Shown piece after piece: positions 21,763 through 34,191 of a stretch of DNA of 64,000 nucleotides. The stretch lies in assembly GCA_011800805.1 (NCBI GenBank), contig MPNW01000419.1, positions 56,913 to 120,912 of the forward strand, written 5' to 3'. Within the stretch, counting starts at the first letter, position 1. Every line of letters begins with the position of its first letter. Origin of the DNA: Hirudo medicinalis (Eukaryota > Annelida > Clitellata > Hirudinida > Hirudinidae). A program made the translations under genes and the position numbers. Below the pieces are notes generated by a model. The model was not told the DNA's origin and ran no database searches. It saw only the letters and a list, made by a program, of their open reading frames with translations.

Positions 21763-23901
21763 CGTCGATGTTTATGGATGAAAATATTCCGAATGGAGTT
21801 TATTTGAAATCCTATACCGAAAAGAACTCACTCGCTCAATATATGAATGTCAGAACATCCTTTGAGGGAATCACGAGATGTTTTGGATGTGGTCGATCAC
21901 GACTATTATTCATCGCCTTCACGAAAGCTTGAATATCTGCTGTGTTCGATCTAATTAATAAATTAATGAGACGCTCCCACGCTCCATTGATGAAAGCCTA
22001 TCAGCTATCAATCTCATTAACATAAAATTTATCGAATCACATTTAATAAATCAAATTGTATCAAAATCAACTTCTTGTTAACTTTAAATATGAATGATTT
22101 GATGAGTAATATCCTTAATAGAAACATTTACAAATTCAAAACAAACCCTTTTTTCATATCTTGTGAGCTACCCCATTACATATGCCCTATTAATTATTCA
22201 TGAATGACATGTTTCTAGGCCAGCAGCTGAGGCATCGTTTACCTGTAATCAAGCTCATGAATATCTATTTGAATATTAATCGGACAAAACCTGGTGAATA
22301 GAAGAGCTTGCGTGGCATCTGTTTTGAGAAGTGATATTTACGTGGTCTATTTGAATCGTCATCATCATCGTCGTCGTCGTCATGGGAACCTCTCTGTTGA
22401 TTACATTAAACATTTGTAAAAAGTATAACGACTTCGACAAGACGACAACGATGATGATGATGATGATGGCGATTATGATGACGATGATAATGACGATGAT
22501 GATGACGATGATGCCTTATCCGTAAAACCGCAGATGTTGGCCACGTGAGAATCTAGGCAAGCAGCAGTAAACAAATTTTTAAGCTGTCATCAACAGACTT
22601 CACCGTCGAAAAATAATCTCGTTACTATAAAAAAATAATCAATTCTCACTCATTTTAATTGTAAAACATTTATTAAATACTACCGAGAGCGTAGTAGGTT
22701 ATCATTACCTACACACATTACCTAATGCTGTCAGTGATGCTTGTACGTAATGTCGTGCAATGAATTAATGCATCGCATGTTGCTGTATTTTTTGTTGTAT
22801 TGATCATCGCCAGCGGTCTGGTTATCTGTTTGGATCAATTCGTCTCCAAGGTAATGCGATTTTAAAACCACAAATGTTGTACAAATGTCCCCAACAAGGT
22901 CCGATATGCGTCACAGTTAAACTGACATTTGTATTTGTGTTATTTTTAGCAGCTAGATAATAATTCGGGTCCAAACCAAAAACGGGGGAAAACCAAAAAT
23001 AGCGAAGTTTCTTTATTTACCCACGACAAAAACTCTGTCCATTGTTCTCTCAAGATCCAACATTTTGAAGTTAGAAGTTAACTCTACTGACCCTAACCCT
23101 GACCAGAATCTGATCTGACTGATTATATTCATAATCTGATCTGATTGTATTCATAAACCTTTAGTGTGTCTTTGAGAAAAACAAATCTATTTACTTCGCC
23201 ATTTTGATTTTTCTCCCTACTGGGTTTTCCCTTTTGGACAGTCCCTAAAATTCTTCTGAAGATTTAGTAATGGTTTTACGTGTCTGTAATATTCCATCCT
23301 CAATTATTAATGTGGTTGATAAAGTTTGTTGTTGTTAAGCATCGAATGGTTGTCACAAATAATTAATAACAAATAACTAATAACTTTTCTTATTTTTTAA
23401 CGGTAGCAAGATAATATTTATTAACTTTAAATTAATTGTAATATTTAAAAATTAATAAATTAAATAAATTCTTTGAATAATTATTATTGAAAAGATTGAA
23501 GAGATATTCGTGGATCTCATTTAATCAATGTATTAGAATGACTTTAAAAGCTGTCACGGCTTTTATTGAAAGCTATTATTGCTTGTCATGTGATCGACAA
23601 AAATCAATGAAGGTGTTAATGGAAAAAATAGGTCCATATTTAAAAGAATTACTCATGCACAGCAACGTCATGCAATGATAAACATAAACATCCTTAACCT
23701 AAAATTTCGTTTGTAAAAAAATATGAGAAAAAACAAAAGAATAAAAATAAGCCACGAGATAATAAGATATAAAGCGCTTGAATAATTAGTTTTTTTGGCA
23801 ACAGTTCAGAAAAGGAGCATCTTCACTGACCTACTTTACGCCGGCACAATTAGGACCTTGTCTACTCGGCGACTTCCGCTGGCAACTCACCTCGTCACGT
23901 G
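21763..23901. other. 2.1-kb intergenic region between divergent genes
   Basis: Holds the promoters of the PTB gene (-) and the Arg/Tyr-rich gene (+). CAT/CGT repeats at 22361-22384 and GATGAT repeats at 22448-22512 are inverted relative to one another. I see no coding exon. Confidence 0.6.
22361..22512. repeat. Inverted (CAT/CGT)n and (ATG/ACG)n tracts
   Basis: A CATCATCGTCGTCGT tract is followed about 60 bases later by an ACGATGATGATGATG tract. As complements they could pair into a hairpin. Confidence 0.7.
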
Positions 23902-24690
23902 ATGCATATCAGGGTCACGGCTGCACCGATGAAGGGCTCCCGCGGGGCATCTAGGTCATCGAGGCGAAAGAAGAATTACGACTATTACAGAGTTATGCAC
24001 AAGGACTTCTACCACAAAGATCCGAGGAGGAAGAAGTGCAGCTGTGACGCTTGCCGATCTTACCCTAAGGATTCCCACTGGAGACATGACTACAGACCTC
24101 AAAGAAGGCACTGCGACCACAGGCACAACACGCGGAGCAGACGACATAGATATCCTTACGACGATTACGTATCGCCTCGGGAGTTGATCTCGAGTCATCT
24201 GAGGGACATCGAAAACCGACACTACAAGAAGGGTTTCAGAAGAAACGATTGGTCTACGCTTTCCCTGCTGAACGCTCGCAATCCGAGGTACCCAAACTAC
24301 TCCCATTACTCTCAGTTCAGACCAGTACATCCTCAGCCCTCACACCCCTTGCCTCGCTTCCCTTATATACCCCAAACCAGTCGGTCTCACGACATAAAGG
24401 ACGACTACGAACCGGAGTACAGCGACGAGTTTACCGGGCGCATCTTCGAGCATTTCCTCAATCAAAGGCCCAGAGGTTACGAGCTACCCACCTACCCTGA
24501 ACAGGAAGGTTACATGACCGGATGGGAGGCAGACGCGATACCGCCGAAGCAGGATTACGATTGGAGCTGCTACGGCAACTCCTGGTCCGAGGGTTCGGCC
24601 AATTTGCCAACCTCCATGGACAAAATGGCGGAGGATAAAATGAAAGAAATGCCGAGCGCTTACGGGTGGTCCGGCAATCCGTATTTATAG
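23902..24690 (+). CDS. Arg/Tyr/His-rich protein, unrecognised
   Basis: One uninterrupted frame of 262 residues from the ATG at 23902 to TAG; a GTG just before it is not the likely start. Composition is striking: Arg, Tyr, His, Pro and Asp, with many RxHRY-like and DYxP segments (RRHCDHRHNTRSRRHRYPYD), few Leu or Ile, and one CSCDACRS cluster. The C-terminal third is acidic and Trp/Tyr-rich (YEPEYSDEF, WEADAIPPKQDYDW). GC content is above that of its surroundings and no stop codons interrupt it, which favours coding. I see no signal peptide, membrane segment or known domain. It may be a terminal exon of a larger gene. Confidence 0.6.
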   Translation: MHIRVTAAPMKGSRGASRSSRRKKNYDYYRVMHKDFYHKDPRRKKCSCDACRSYPKDSHWRHDYRPQRRHCDHRHNTRSRRHRYPYDDYVSPRELISSHLRDIENRHYKKGFRRNDWSTLSLLNARNPRYPNYSHYSQFRPVHPQPSHPLPRFPYIPQTSRSHDIKDDYEPEYSDEFTGRIFEHFLNQRPRGYELPTYPEQEGYMTGWEADAIPPKQDYDWSCYGNSWSEGSANLPTSMDKMAEDKMKEMPSAYGWSGNPYL

Positions 24691-25225
24691 AGGGGAATTT
24701 TTTTTTCGTTTCCGATTCTTTATTTTTAAGCATTGGTTGAATATTCTGGAAGAGCAATCTTACTTTTTTGCAACATTCGATCATCTGGTGGAGGGAAGTC
24801 TCATTCCTGACAATTTGAACTGATTTTTTTGGAAACGACATTTGACGTCTAAATGTAATTGCACATTTGAATTGATTGTCAGTACAACCAACCAACCAAC
24901 CAACCAACCAACCCCTCTGAATGATAAGCTATCATCTGAATCTCATCACCAAAACACGCATCCTTTTGATTGGTCGCGAAGTACTTTTACATTGTTTCGA
25001 TTCATCACAAAAAACGATGTAAAACTTTGATGAGTTTATCCAAAAGAAGTTATTTAAAAACTTGGTTTAATTTTATTAATTATATTAACCTTTGATAATT
25101 AAATTAGTTTCCTAATAATAATAATAATAATAATAATAACGATAATGATTATGAAGATGTTGATGATTATTAACAATATTAATAAAAATTCTTATTATCA
25201 CGACAATTGTTGTTGTTGTTGTTGC

Positions 25226-25256
<31 letters not shown>

Positions 25257-25796
25257 ATTGTTGATGTTGTTGTTGTTGTTATTGTTGATGTTGTTGTTAT
25301 CAAGCCAAATAATTATTCGACTAATTGAACGTTCCAATTAAGGCGATTATCATGAAATAACGACGGAAACATCCGTTAAACATTTGAAACCTTCCAAGCA
25401 AAATAAAAATGAAACAAGGAACATAGCGAGCAGCTTTTGAAGAGGGAAGCCAGCTAGCATCTTCAATGTTAGCACATTCGTAACGTGTTTTGCGTCTGCA
25501 GTCTACTTTAGGAAGGGGTCATGTTTTGTTTTAGTTCTACGAAGTTCTCGTCTGTTTAATAGATATAAACAAAAGATTCGCATTAGGGAAACGTCTACAC
25601 AGAACAAACAGTCCAAACAGGGAAAAGAGTTGAATTTTAAAATTCCGTTTGAGAAATTTCTCCATAAATTCACAGCGATGAATAGCGATGCTCACAGTAG
25701 TTTAGCGGGGGAAGTCTCGTAACTGGGTTAAGCATTTCATCCTAGCGGGAGACCTCTGACTTTTCAGCTTCCATAGTTCTTAAGAATTCTTTTACC
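24691..25796. other. Intergenic with microsatellites
   Basis: Contains an (AACC)n run near 24887-24912, (ATA)n at 25103-25139 and (GTT)n at 25206-25300. Nothing coding seen. Confidence 0.6.
25206..25300. repeat. (GTT)n microsatellite
   Basis: Near-continuous GTT with GCT, ATT and GAT interruptions. The poly-Thr minus-strand frame over it is an artefact. Confidence 0.92.
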
Positions 25797-27440
25797 ATGG
25801 ACTCGACCAGGAGCCATCGTGTTCGATTCCTACTGCCGGACAAAGACGACTGGAGCGATGGAAAATGGCTGGATGACGACGAGGTGAGAAAGAGATTCGA
25901 TCTGAAGCTGTCAAGACTGGTCGTACCTCCACCGCCAAAGATGAGTCACCAGTTAAAGGACCCTGACGAGCTCCTTGTTGAGCTGAAGAGGAAACTCTTG
26001 GCCATCGACAGGACAATCCAGTTTAGGGAAGTCATCATCGAGGAAGAAGAGAATCAAGGTTATATTTTGGCATTTGCACTTTGGTCTCACTTCGATTTTG
26101 CTTAAATATTTTAATATGCATATGCTAAATAATTAATTTAATGGAGCAGTTGTGAAGTAAATAGGTTGTATTAATTTAATAGTCAGTGGATCTTGTATTT
26201 TAATAGAAAATATTAAAGAATTCGAGAAATTGGAGATTAGTGAAGATGATAGCGATCAGCTTTTCGTTCTCAAAATTTATTGATTTTCATTCGCTTCTCA
26301 GGCTCTTCGTAAATTGAATTGTTATGTTGCTTTTAGATTGTTTAAGCATTTCCAATGTGAAACTAGATATTCACAGATGATCACGGAATGAATTATTCAT
26401 AATATTGAATTAAATATGCCGCCAATTTTTAATTTAAATAAATTAAACGAAAACAAACAAATGAGTTTCCAGTTTGTCAGCAACAACTCGCCCATGAACT
26501 TCTCTAAAATGTTGAAACTCAAATATTTTCAATTAACTAAAAATATTAAATAATGTTATTTTATTAAACGTTAACTTTATATAACGTTTTAGATATAAAA
26601 TGGTTGTTATTTAAAACAAAAAAAGATGTTTAGATTTTCTTGAAAATTTAATACATAAAAATTCAAACAGATTTGCAGCCGCAAATACCGACTCTCACAT
26701 CTCCTGAAAGTCCTTCTGAAGTTCTGAACGAGGAATCAAACAAACAAGATAACCAACAGCTACCTGCTCAACGAGACCTACCTACAATACAACAACAACC
26801 ACAACAACAACAGCAACCACAACAAAAACAACAACAACAACAACCGTCAACTAACCACCAACAAACTTCTGAACAATCCCAGACTAAGCAAGCCCAGGCA
26901 AACCATTCACCCATGCTAACATCTAAAGTGGGTCCCAAGCGACCCCCTCTACCTCCAAACAAGAGACCCAAAGAGGATCCCAGAGGTGCCCAAACATCGT
27001 CTGGAACACAAGCCGGCATCAAGAGGCAAGACTCTCTTCCGCGGAGCTTCAAGACAAGGAGAAGATCCTTCAGAGACTTCTCCAAGCGTCAGTTTCAGAG
27101 AGCTCTCTCTGCCATGAACATATCGAAGTCTGGGAATCAAGATCAGAAGCTGCTGAGATCGAATTCTTTAGATATGAAAATAGACGGTTCTTCTCTGACA
27201 GACTCGACAACTGGTCTCCAGCAGCATGGACAGAGGATCCGCTCAAAGAGTTCCAGTTCCCTCCTCCTTTCAAACTTGAGACTGAGATTCCACAGGTTTC
27301 CGTCGAACATCTACAAAAAATCGAAGAAAGGAGACTCCTCTGGACAGTCAAACATGAAGAGGAGGTCTTCCTGGAGCAAGCTGTTTTCGTCCTGGTCTTC
27401 AAACCTGCAGGCTTGCACCAGAGCTCAGACGGACGACTAG
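25797..27440 (+). CDS. PolyQ, Pro- and Ser-rich protein, unrecognised
   Basis: Two exons in phase, 25797-26058 and 26671-27440, 343 residues from ATG in CCATGG context. N-terminal region (HRVRFLLPDKDDWSDGKWLD, then a Leu/Lys/Glu-rich helix LVELKRKLLAIDRTIQF) looks folded. Next is a Gln-rich stretch of about 60 residues encoded by mixed CAA/CAG with interruptions. A Pro-rich GPKRPPLPPNKRPKED with SH3-ligand-like PxxP motifs follows. The last 130 residues are basic and Ser-rich with RxxS sites (RRRSFRDFSKR, RRSSWSKLFSSWSS). It may be a cytoskeletal or signalling adaptor, but I recognise no family. Confidence 0.72.
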
Positions 27441-28969
27441 ACCCAGACTCACGCAAGTGTGCACGAATGCACAGCAAGAAGTGGAAGGAAGGAAGGAATC
27501 AAGAAAGAGGGGAAAATAATAATGACGATACATTCAAGAGATGCACACCAATCAGTCTTCAGCAGGAACATTTTATTATTTAATATTTGTTATTTCCTCA
27601 ATTAATTATTATTCTTTCTTAATTGAAGTTCGCTGTTCGATTTTATTTGGAACGAAAATGTAAACAATTTTAGGAGCTCTAACGGAGATGTATAAGATGC
27701 TGCTTCTGTTCTGCCTCTCATCATCGTTTGTAAACTCTTTGCACTCTGCTGATCTTCTCAGATGTTGAATCGGAAAATAAAAAGGCCATTTGACGACGAA
27801 TAGGCATTTCTTAATCGATAACTATTTTATAAAGGAGTGTTAGGAGTTGGGATAAATAGATAAATATAAAGTAAAAATAGTGTTTATTATTGATAATGAT
27901 ATTAAACTACTTTTATAATTCATATTATAGACGCTATTAATGTGTGGGTTGTTTTTGCTAGGGTCGGGTTTGGGGCTAAAGAATTTGACAAATTCTCTCA
28001 AATTTCCTCTCACAAGCAGGAAATGCTAAATTGAAAAATGTAAAAACTGACTTTCTCAAATATTTCCTTGCGACGTCTGGTGCTAAATGTCGCATTTCCA
28101 ATAGTTTGATGAATAAATAGAAGTAAACATGTTCCGAGATGGAACTTTGCAAATGTTACAAATCTTCATTCATGTTCATTTATGTTTTGATGGATTAATC
28201 TAATTAGGACTTCTTTTTCATATCTTTTTCAAATCCACTCTGAATTTCTCGACTTTGTTTCTAAATCGATGGATTCGTATTAATTCAGGTAATAAATACA
28301 AATAAAATGGAATCTTGGGAATCTCATTAGTGTTTCGCTGAATTTGAAGCAAAAATAGCAAACTCTGTTAAACTCTGCAAGATGTCATCATTTGATAAAT
28401 TGAACGACACAGATTACTTCCAAATAGCTCAAAGTATTTACAATTTTTTTCCTAGCATAAATTATGATAATTACGACTAATTCATACCAATCCACCTATT
28501 CGTCCTTATTAGGCCATATGTGTTATTCAAAATATTACATCACAAATCCGATCTAACAGGTTGCATTTTCAAAGCTGAATTATTTAATTATTTGAAATAT
28601 TTAATTTTATTTTTATTTTACATTAAATTGTCGAAACACGCAACTTTGCTTATGGTTTTTTTAAGATGTAAGAGAGTCCCCTGAACAAATATTGTTAGTG
28701 ACGTTTTGCATACATTTTCTCGAACATTCTTAAGTTCGGTTTGTTTATTCGGCCATTTTTGTACCAGATTCTGAGCGCGGTTGAGTTGAATTGCAGAGCG
28801 TCACACTTATTCATAATAATCGCATGTTTTGTAAATTATATTTTAACAAAATGACATTTTGAAATTTTGGTAGTTCCATTAGATTCCAAGAGATTACACC
28901 TCACAATAATTTAAAACAATATAAAACTTCACCACCGATAAACAGACAACATTGACTTATGCCAAGAAG
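27441..28969. other. Intergenic, 1.5 kb
   Basis: AT-rich; 3' region of the polyQ gene followed by the upstream region of the TMBIM gene. No gene or element recognised. Confidence 0.55.
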
Positions 28970-31900
28970 ATGGCCACGGATGCTCAACCCCAAACGCAAA
29001 CTCAGGTCATCACCATAGGGAGGGTTAATAGTCCAAATGAAGCCCAATTCGCCCCCAATTTCGACGATATCAGGATCAGACATAGTTTCATAAGAAAGGT
29101 GAATAGTTATCGATGTTTTCGTGCAGGACTTCATTTATTGTGTTTAGTAAATAATGTCCACTTAAAAGTTAATCAGTAATGATTAATGATTAATATGTAA
29201 AGTAATTAAAATTAGCAATGAATGCAATTAATAAATTAGTAAGTTAACTACAAGTAAATTATTGAAAAGCATTTAACATCTCGCGTCTGCCAAAATGCCA
29301 CATTTATTTACATTAGTCACGTTCCTTGATCAACAGGTTTTCGCGATCGTATTGATGCAGTTAGTGGCAACAACCTCTGTGGTGGCCCCCTTTGTGTTGG
29401 TGTAAGTCCTTATCAATCCTTGGTGTAAGTCCTTATCAATCCTTGGTGTAAGTCATTATTAATCCTTGGTGTAAGTCCTTATTAATCCTTGGTTATCGAA
29501 CATCCGTCCTTCCATTAGAAGATTGATCTAACAAAATTAACCCCAAATTAAGGGAAATGATCAGACATTCATACTTTAAACTATTAATTTAGACTATTTC
29601 TAAATAATTAAAAAAATATTACAAACAAAATAACGAATTCAAGTAGTTATAGTTTTAGAAAAGAAGTTTTAATATTTTTGTAATAATAAATTAATTTTAA
29701 ATATTTTTATGTCAGACAATCTCTTAGAGACTGGATAAGGCTTAACTTATGGATATATCACCTATCCTAGTAAGTAGTTATTGTTCAGTTCAAAAAATCA
29801 CGACAACGTTTTGAATATATTGTAACATTCAATATTACAGAAACCTTTGATAGTGATACTTTAAGTATTAATATATATTATTGACTTGGAAGTAATTTTC
29901 AACATCACTAATAAACAATCATAACATTTATGTTACAACAACTTAAACAAATTATGAATAAATAGAAAAGTCCTATAATATCGTTGCATTGTTATTTTAC
30001 TGACATTAATAAATCATCGTTAGTCAACATCAACTATTGCCCAAAATCGATTGTTTTGTATTAATTATTAACGACAGCAGACGAATTTCAATTAAAAACA
30101 AAATTAGTATTAAAAATTAGTTTCAACAATTTACAGTGCCATGTTCATCATCTTGTATTTCATCCTCGTCTGTCCGTGCTGCTGCAACATCGGCAGACAT
30201 TGGCCTTGGAACATCATCATACTTGCCATCTTTGTAACTACTTCCTCCTTTTTACTTCCTCGTTTTATTCTCAGTTTTTAACACTAATTCTTTATTCTTA
30301 AGCATTTCATAACAAAGTTACAATTTATCCTTCATTTATTTTATAATAATCAATGGCATAATGAGTAATAAGAGGAAGCGTAATGTTTTATTGCCGGAAA
30401 AGGCTGATCTGTTGAGCGATTTTACGATGTAAAATTTAATACATTTAAATTAGACACTATGAATTATTATCCTTATATGAAATATATGAATGTTACACAG
30501 TATGAATTATAACAAAAATTATTAATATTTATTAAATAAAAATAAATTGTTCCGACACTTTTATAACAATGAATTTTTACCTTAATTTTAAATACAGCTT
30601 AATTATCAAGCTATTATAAATAAGCTAGAAAAAAACATTGCTAATCAGTTATTGCATTTCAGACACTTTGCTTCAGTTTTATGCTTAGTGTATTGGCGAG
30701 GTCAGTTTAAGAATTTGTATTTTTGTTAATAAAAGATATTAATGACCATGTTATGATAATATCTACTGAATATGTAATAATTTAAAATGTTAAATATCTA
30801 TTCTCAATAAGGGTAGCTTTAGCTTTAAGTTTTGAAAATAAATATTATTAGAGTTAACTTGAAAAAGTTATAATTCTAATGGAATCCTTTTTGTTAACCT
30901 CTAGGGTCTTTTACCAGTCTTAACAAAAATTACATTTCTCTATTCATTTTAACTTAACTAATATTTATACCTAACTCGATTATCTATTTTTCAATAAATA
31001 GTATTTATTATCTAACATCATAATCATCAAGTTAATTACTTTGTTCCGATAGTCTCTACACTGCAACAAGTGTTTTGTATGCTCTGGCAGCCACCATATT
31101 CATTGTTTTTGTGTTGGTACTTTTTGCTTCTCAAACAAAGGTTGGTTGAACAGTTTTTCGTCAAATCCATTAAATTAAGCAAATCTATTAAGCACAACTC
31201 AAAATCACAACATTCCAAGAAGTCAGTCCAAATTTATTATGCCAAACATGTGGGGGCACATTTGGTTAGCATTTACATTTATAGATGACGTGTTGCAAAT
31301 GATTTCTTCGAGTAATTCTGTTATTAACTATAATGGGCGAGTGACAGGGAAATTTAAAATGTCAAAGGCAGTTTTCTCCATGTCGTCTTTCGTGAACAAA
31401 GATCCAGGATTATTGAGAGTTGATCACCGAATTATTATTAACAACGATATCCTGTTAATGAAGTTATCCGTAGCTGAAATAAACTTATTATTAAATCAAA
31501 TTATTAATGCTAATATTATTTATCGTATTTATTGAGCTATGTTATAATTTTAACTAATAATTTTGGTTAATATTTGCCATGCAAATTTTTGATATGGTAT
31601 TAACCACCCATTAATTTGCAGTACGACTTCACATCCAAGATGTCACTGCTCTCAATTTTCTCGTTCATTTTCATTATCTTCTCCTTTGCGCTGATAATGT
31701 ACTACATTTTCGTTGGACCGTCGAAGGTAACATCAACCACAATTTTTAATAATCATGTTTTACAACAAAGAAACGTGCAAAGTACACTGATTCAACGTGT
31801 ACAAATTTTGTTTCGTACATTCTTGGGGAATAAAATGATAAAAATAAGTTTCTCAAATTCCAGTTACTTCACATGGTTTACTGTGCAGTGGGAGCACTTT

Positions 31901-32184
31901 TGTTTAGTATTGTGAGTCGAAATATTTTGATTTATTTATATAAAAATAAGTCCTTCTTTAACTTATTTAAATCATTTCAAATAAAATAAATTAGTTCTTC
32001 TAATCAAGCTACTGCAATGTACTTCCAGTACCTGGTATACGACATACAGCTCATAGTCGGGGGAAAGAACAGGGCATACCAACTGAGTCCTGAAGAATAC
32101 ATAACTGCTGCTGTTTTCCTCTACCTCGACATCGTCAACCTTTTCTTGAGCATGTTAGGGCTCCTGGGAGAAGGGGACAACTAA
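28970..32184 (+). CDS. TMBIM / Lifeguard family membrane protein (copy 1)
   Basis: Eight exons, all in phase: 28970-29098, 29337-29401, 30137-30233, 30663-30700, 31053-31140, 31622-31726, 31864-31911, 32029-32184; 241 residues. A hydrophilic Gln/Pro N-terminus leads to IRIRHSFIRKVFAIVLMQL (first helix), followed by six more hydrophobic helices. The family signature at the end reads YDIQLIVGGKNRAYQLSPEE, then LYLDIVNLFLSML, with the conserved membrane Asp residues. TMBIM proteins sit in ER or Golgi membranes, leak calcium and restrain apoptosis. Features of both the TMBIM4 and GRINA/FAIM2 groups are present, so no symbol is given. A related gene lies 14 kb away at 45841-49118. Confidence 0.92.
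29397..29488 (+). repeat. Four-copy 23-bp array containing the exon 2 splice donor
   Basis: Unit TTGGTGTAAGTCCTTATCAATCC repeated at 29397, 29420, 29443 and 29466 with one or two changes per copy. Each copy has GGT|GTAAGT, so there are four near-identical 5' splice sites. Only the first keeps the frame open: reading on gives GTG then TAA. Confidence 0.93.
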
Positions 32185-33051
32185 GAAAAATATTGACAAA
32201 TTACAGTACTTAATTAATGAAGCAGATAAAAATAACTCCAGCTATTTTGTGATTTTCAGCTCATAAAACATGAAACGCCAAAGTTGAAAATGAAAAGTTC
32301 CAATGAAACTTTATTAATTGCGTAAAAAGAACGGGCACATTTGCCACGACATCATCCACGTAGTTATATCTTCAATGTTATTTATTATTTTAATTAACAC
32401 AAGATGAGAAGATATGTTGTAGAATTTATTCAATTAATATAAAAATTTAGGTGAATAATTGGCCCGGCGACAATTTTTTGAAAGAAACTGGGATCATAAT
32501 ATTTGAGAAAACGCAACAACAATCTAAATTTTTTTTACAACTTGCCTAGTTTCACTAATGTTCTCTAATCTGTCTGGAACCAGCTTTTGTGTTTACTTAG
32601 AAAAACTGCGAATTTAGGTAATCATCTTTGTCATCCTCAATTTCTTTTATATTTTAAGACCTACTTTTGAGCTAATTTTATCCTGATCTAGGGATAATCA
32701 CATCGGTTTTATTAAGAAGCAAACAGATTATGTAAACGTGAGAGAAATTTTCTATTTTCTGACCATTAAAAGTAATTATTTATCGAAATTAACTCCAATT
32801 TAAGATATTAATACATATCGACTTTTTGTTAGATGGCAAAGAATTATTGACAATAATAATTGATTATTTATTAATTAATTAATATTTAATAGATAACATC
32901 TCAATTGTTCATTTCTTCAATTCTTTCCACTTGCAAAAATATTTCCCTTTTTTAACTGTTCAACTTTTAACAAATATTCTTTGGATGGTCCTTGAAAGGA
33001 AGCATTAGAACGATATTCATAAATTGTTAAGACTTTTAACTTGGGTCAATA
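32185..33051. other. Convergent 3' regions
   Basis: Lies between the TMBIM stop (+) and the metalloproteinase stop (-). AT-rich, no gene seen. Confidence 0.55.
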
Positions 33052-34191
33052 TCAATTCAATAATCTATAAATACCGTAATGAGCTTGTATGGCATCAATG
33101 TCATCTTGGTGCAATTTGATTTGGTCTTCGGTGAGAAAGTCCGAGTATCCATATTTAGGCCTCATAATTGATGTGGTTTCCGTCATTGGTAGAGGTGAAT
33201 GATTAATTCCCAAGGCATGACCAATTTCATGCAGAGCCACGAAATATAAATTTGGTTGTCCTAAGGATAAAAGTATTTGATCTTGTTAGTGATCAACAAT
33301 CTCTTTATGAACAATTTCTTGCATTATTCTGTTTTGGCTTTTATATTCGATTTTAACATAGTTGATTTACCAATGTTTTATGTCCCATCTTTTCGTCAAT
33401 CATGGAACATCACAAGTTCCAAAATCCTTGCAGAAAAATACTCAGAAGAAACTTTCGAATTTTTACTTAAAAAAAGCATATTATGCGTTGGGAATTCCCA
33501 CACAGCTAATGAGATGTGAAATACCGAATACGAAGGGTCCGCTTGTCCAGTTGTATTTATCGTTGAAGTGGACATAAGAATTGTTGGGGTACCAGGCATG
33601 TGCAAAATTCAATTTTCCATTGTCGTTGAAANGCTAATGAGATGTGAAATACCGAATACGAAGGGTCCGCTTGTCCAGTTGTATTTATCGTTGAAGTGGA
33701 CATAAGAATTGTTGGGGTACCAGGCATGTGCAAAATTCAATTTTCCATTGTCGTTGAAATCTTGATGTCCGTGAGAGCGTGGTTTAAAAGCGACCGTTAC
33801 GTCTCCCTTTTTGTCAGGATTCACTCGGTAAAAACTTATATTCGCCACTTCCGACCACATCTGTGAATCAGTAACAGTTACTTAGTGCATTTAGTACATT
33901 TCGATTTTCGTCCAATTTTAGTTCTGTTACTCACGTTGAATGCCCTTTCAATGATTTTGTCGACATCAGCAGGAGTAATCCCGATAGTATGGGAAGGGTA
34001 GTTTTCTATTTTGTAGCTGATGTTGTTCCAGACAAACTTTGCTGCTGATACAATAAAACGAATTGAAAACACCATAAATAGTTTAATAATTAAGTTTGCT
34101 AACGGAATAGCGCAAATCTCGGTTTCTGGGCAATATTGACTTTGAGCACCCATCCACAGACTAACAGAGAAATGACCATCAAGACGATCAT
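33052..34191 (-). CDS. Minimal matrix metalloproteinase (signal peptide plus catalytic domain)
   Basis: Exons 34191-34104, 34041-33935, 33860-33653 and 33260-33052 join in phase to 203 residues. The N-terminus (MIVLMVISLLVCGW) is a signal peptide. Catalytic domain: KFVWNNISYKIENYP, DVDKIIERAFNMWSEVANI, the structural zinc/calcium loop HGHQDFNDNGKLNFAHAWYP, zinc site HEIGHALGINH and Met-turn SIMRP. I find no propeptide with a PRCGxPD cysteine switch and no hemopexin repeats. Exon 1 and its 62-base intron are less certain (donor GTTAGC), so a prodomain exon could have been missed. An assembly duplication (33505-33631 equals 33633-33759) falsely repeats the end of exon 3. Expected role: secreted, zinc-dependent cleavage of extracellular matrix. 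Confidence 0.87.
33505..33759. repeat. Exact 127-bp direct duplication around a single N
   Basis: 33505-33631 is identical to 33633-33759, with one N at 33632. This looks like two contigs that overlap by 127 bases placed end to end, so one copy should be removed. Confidence 0.93.
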
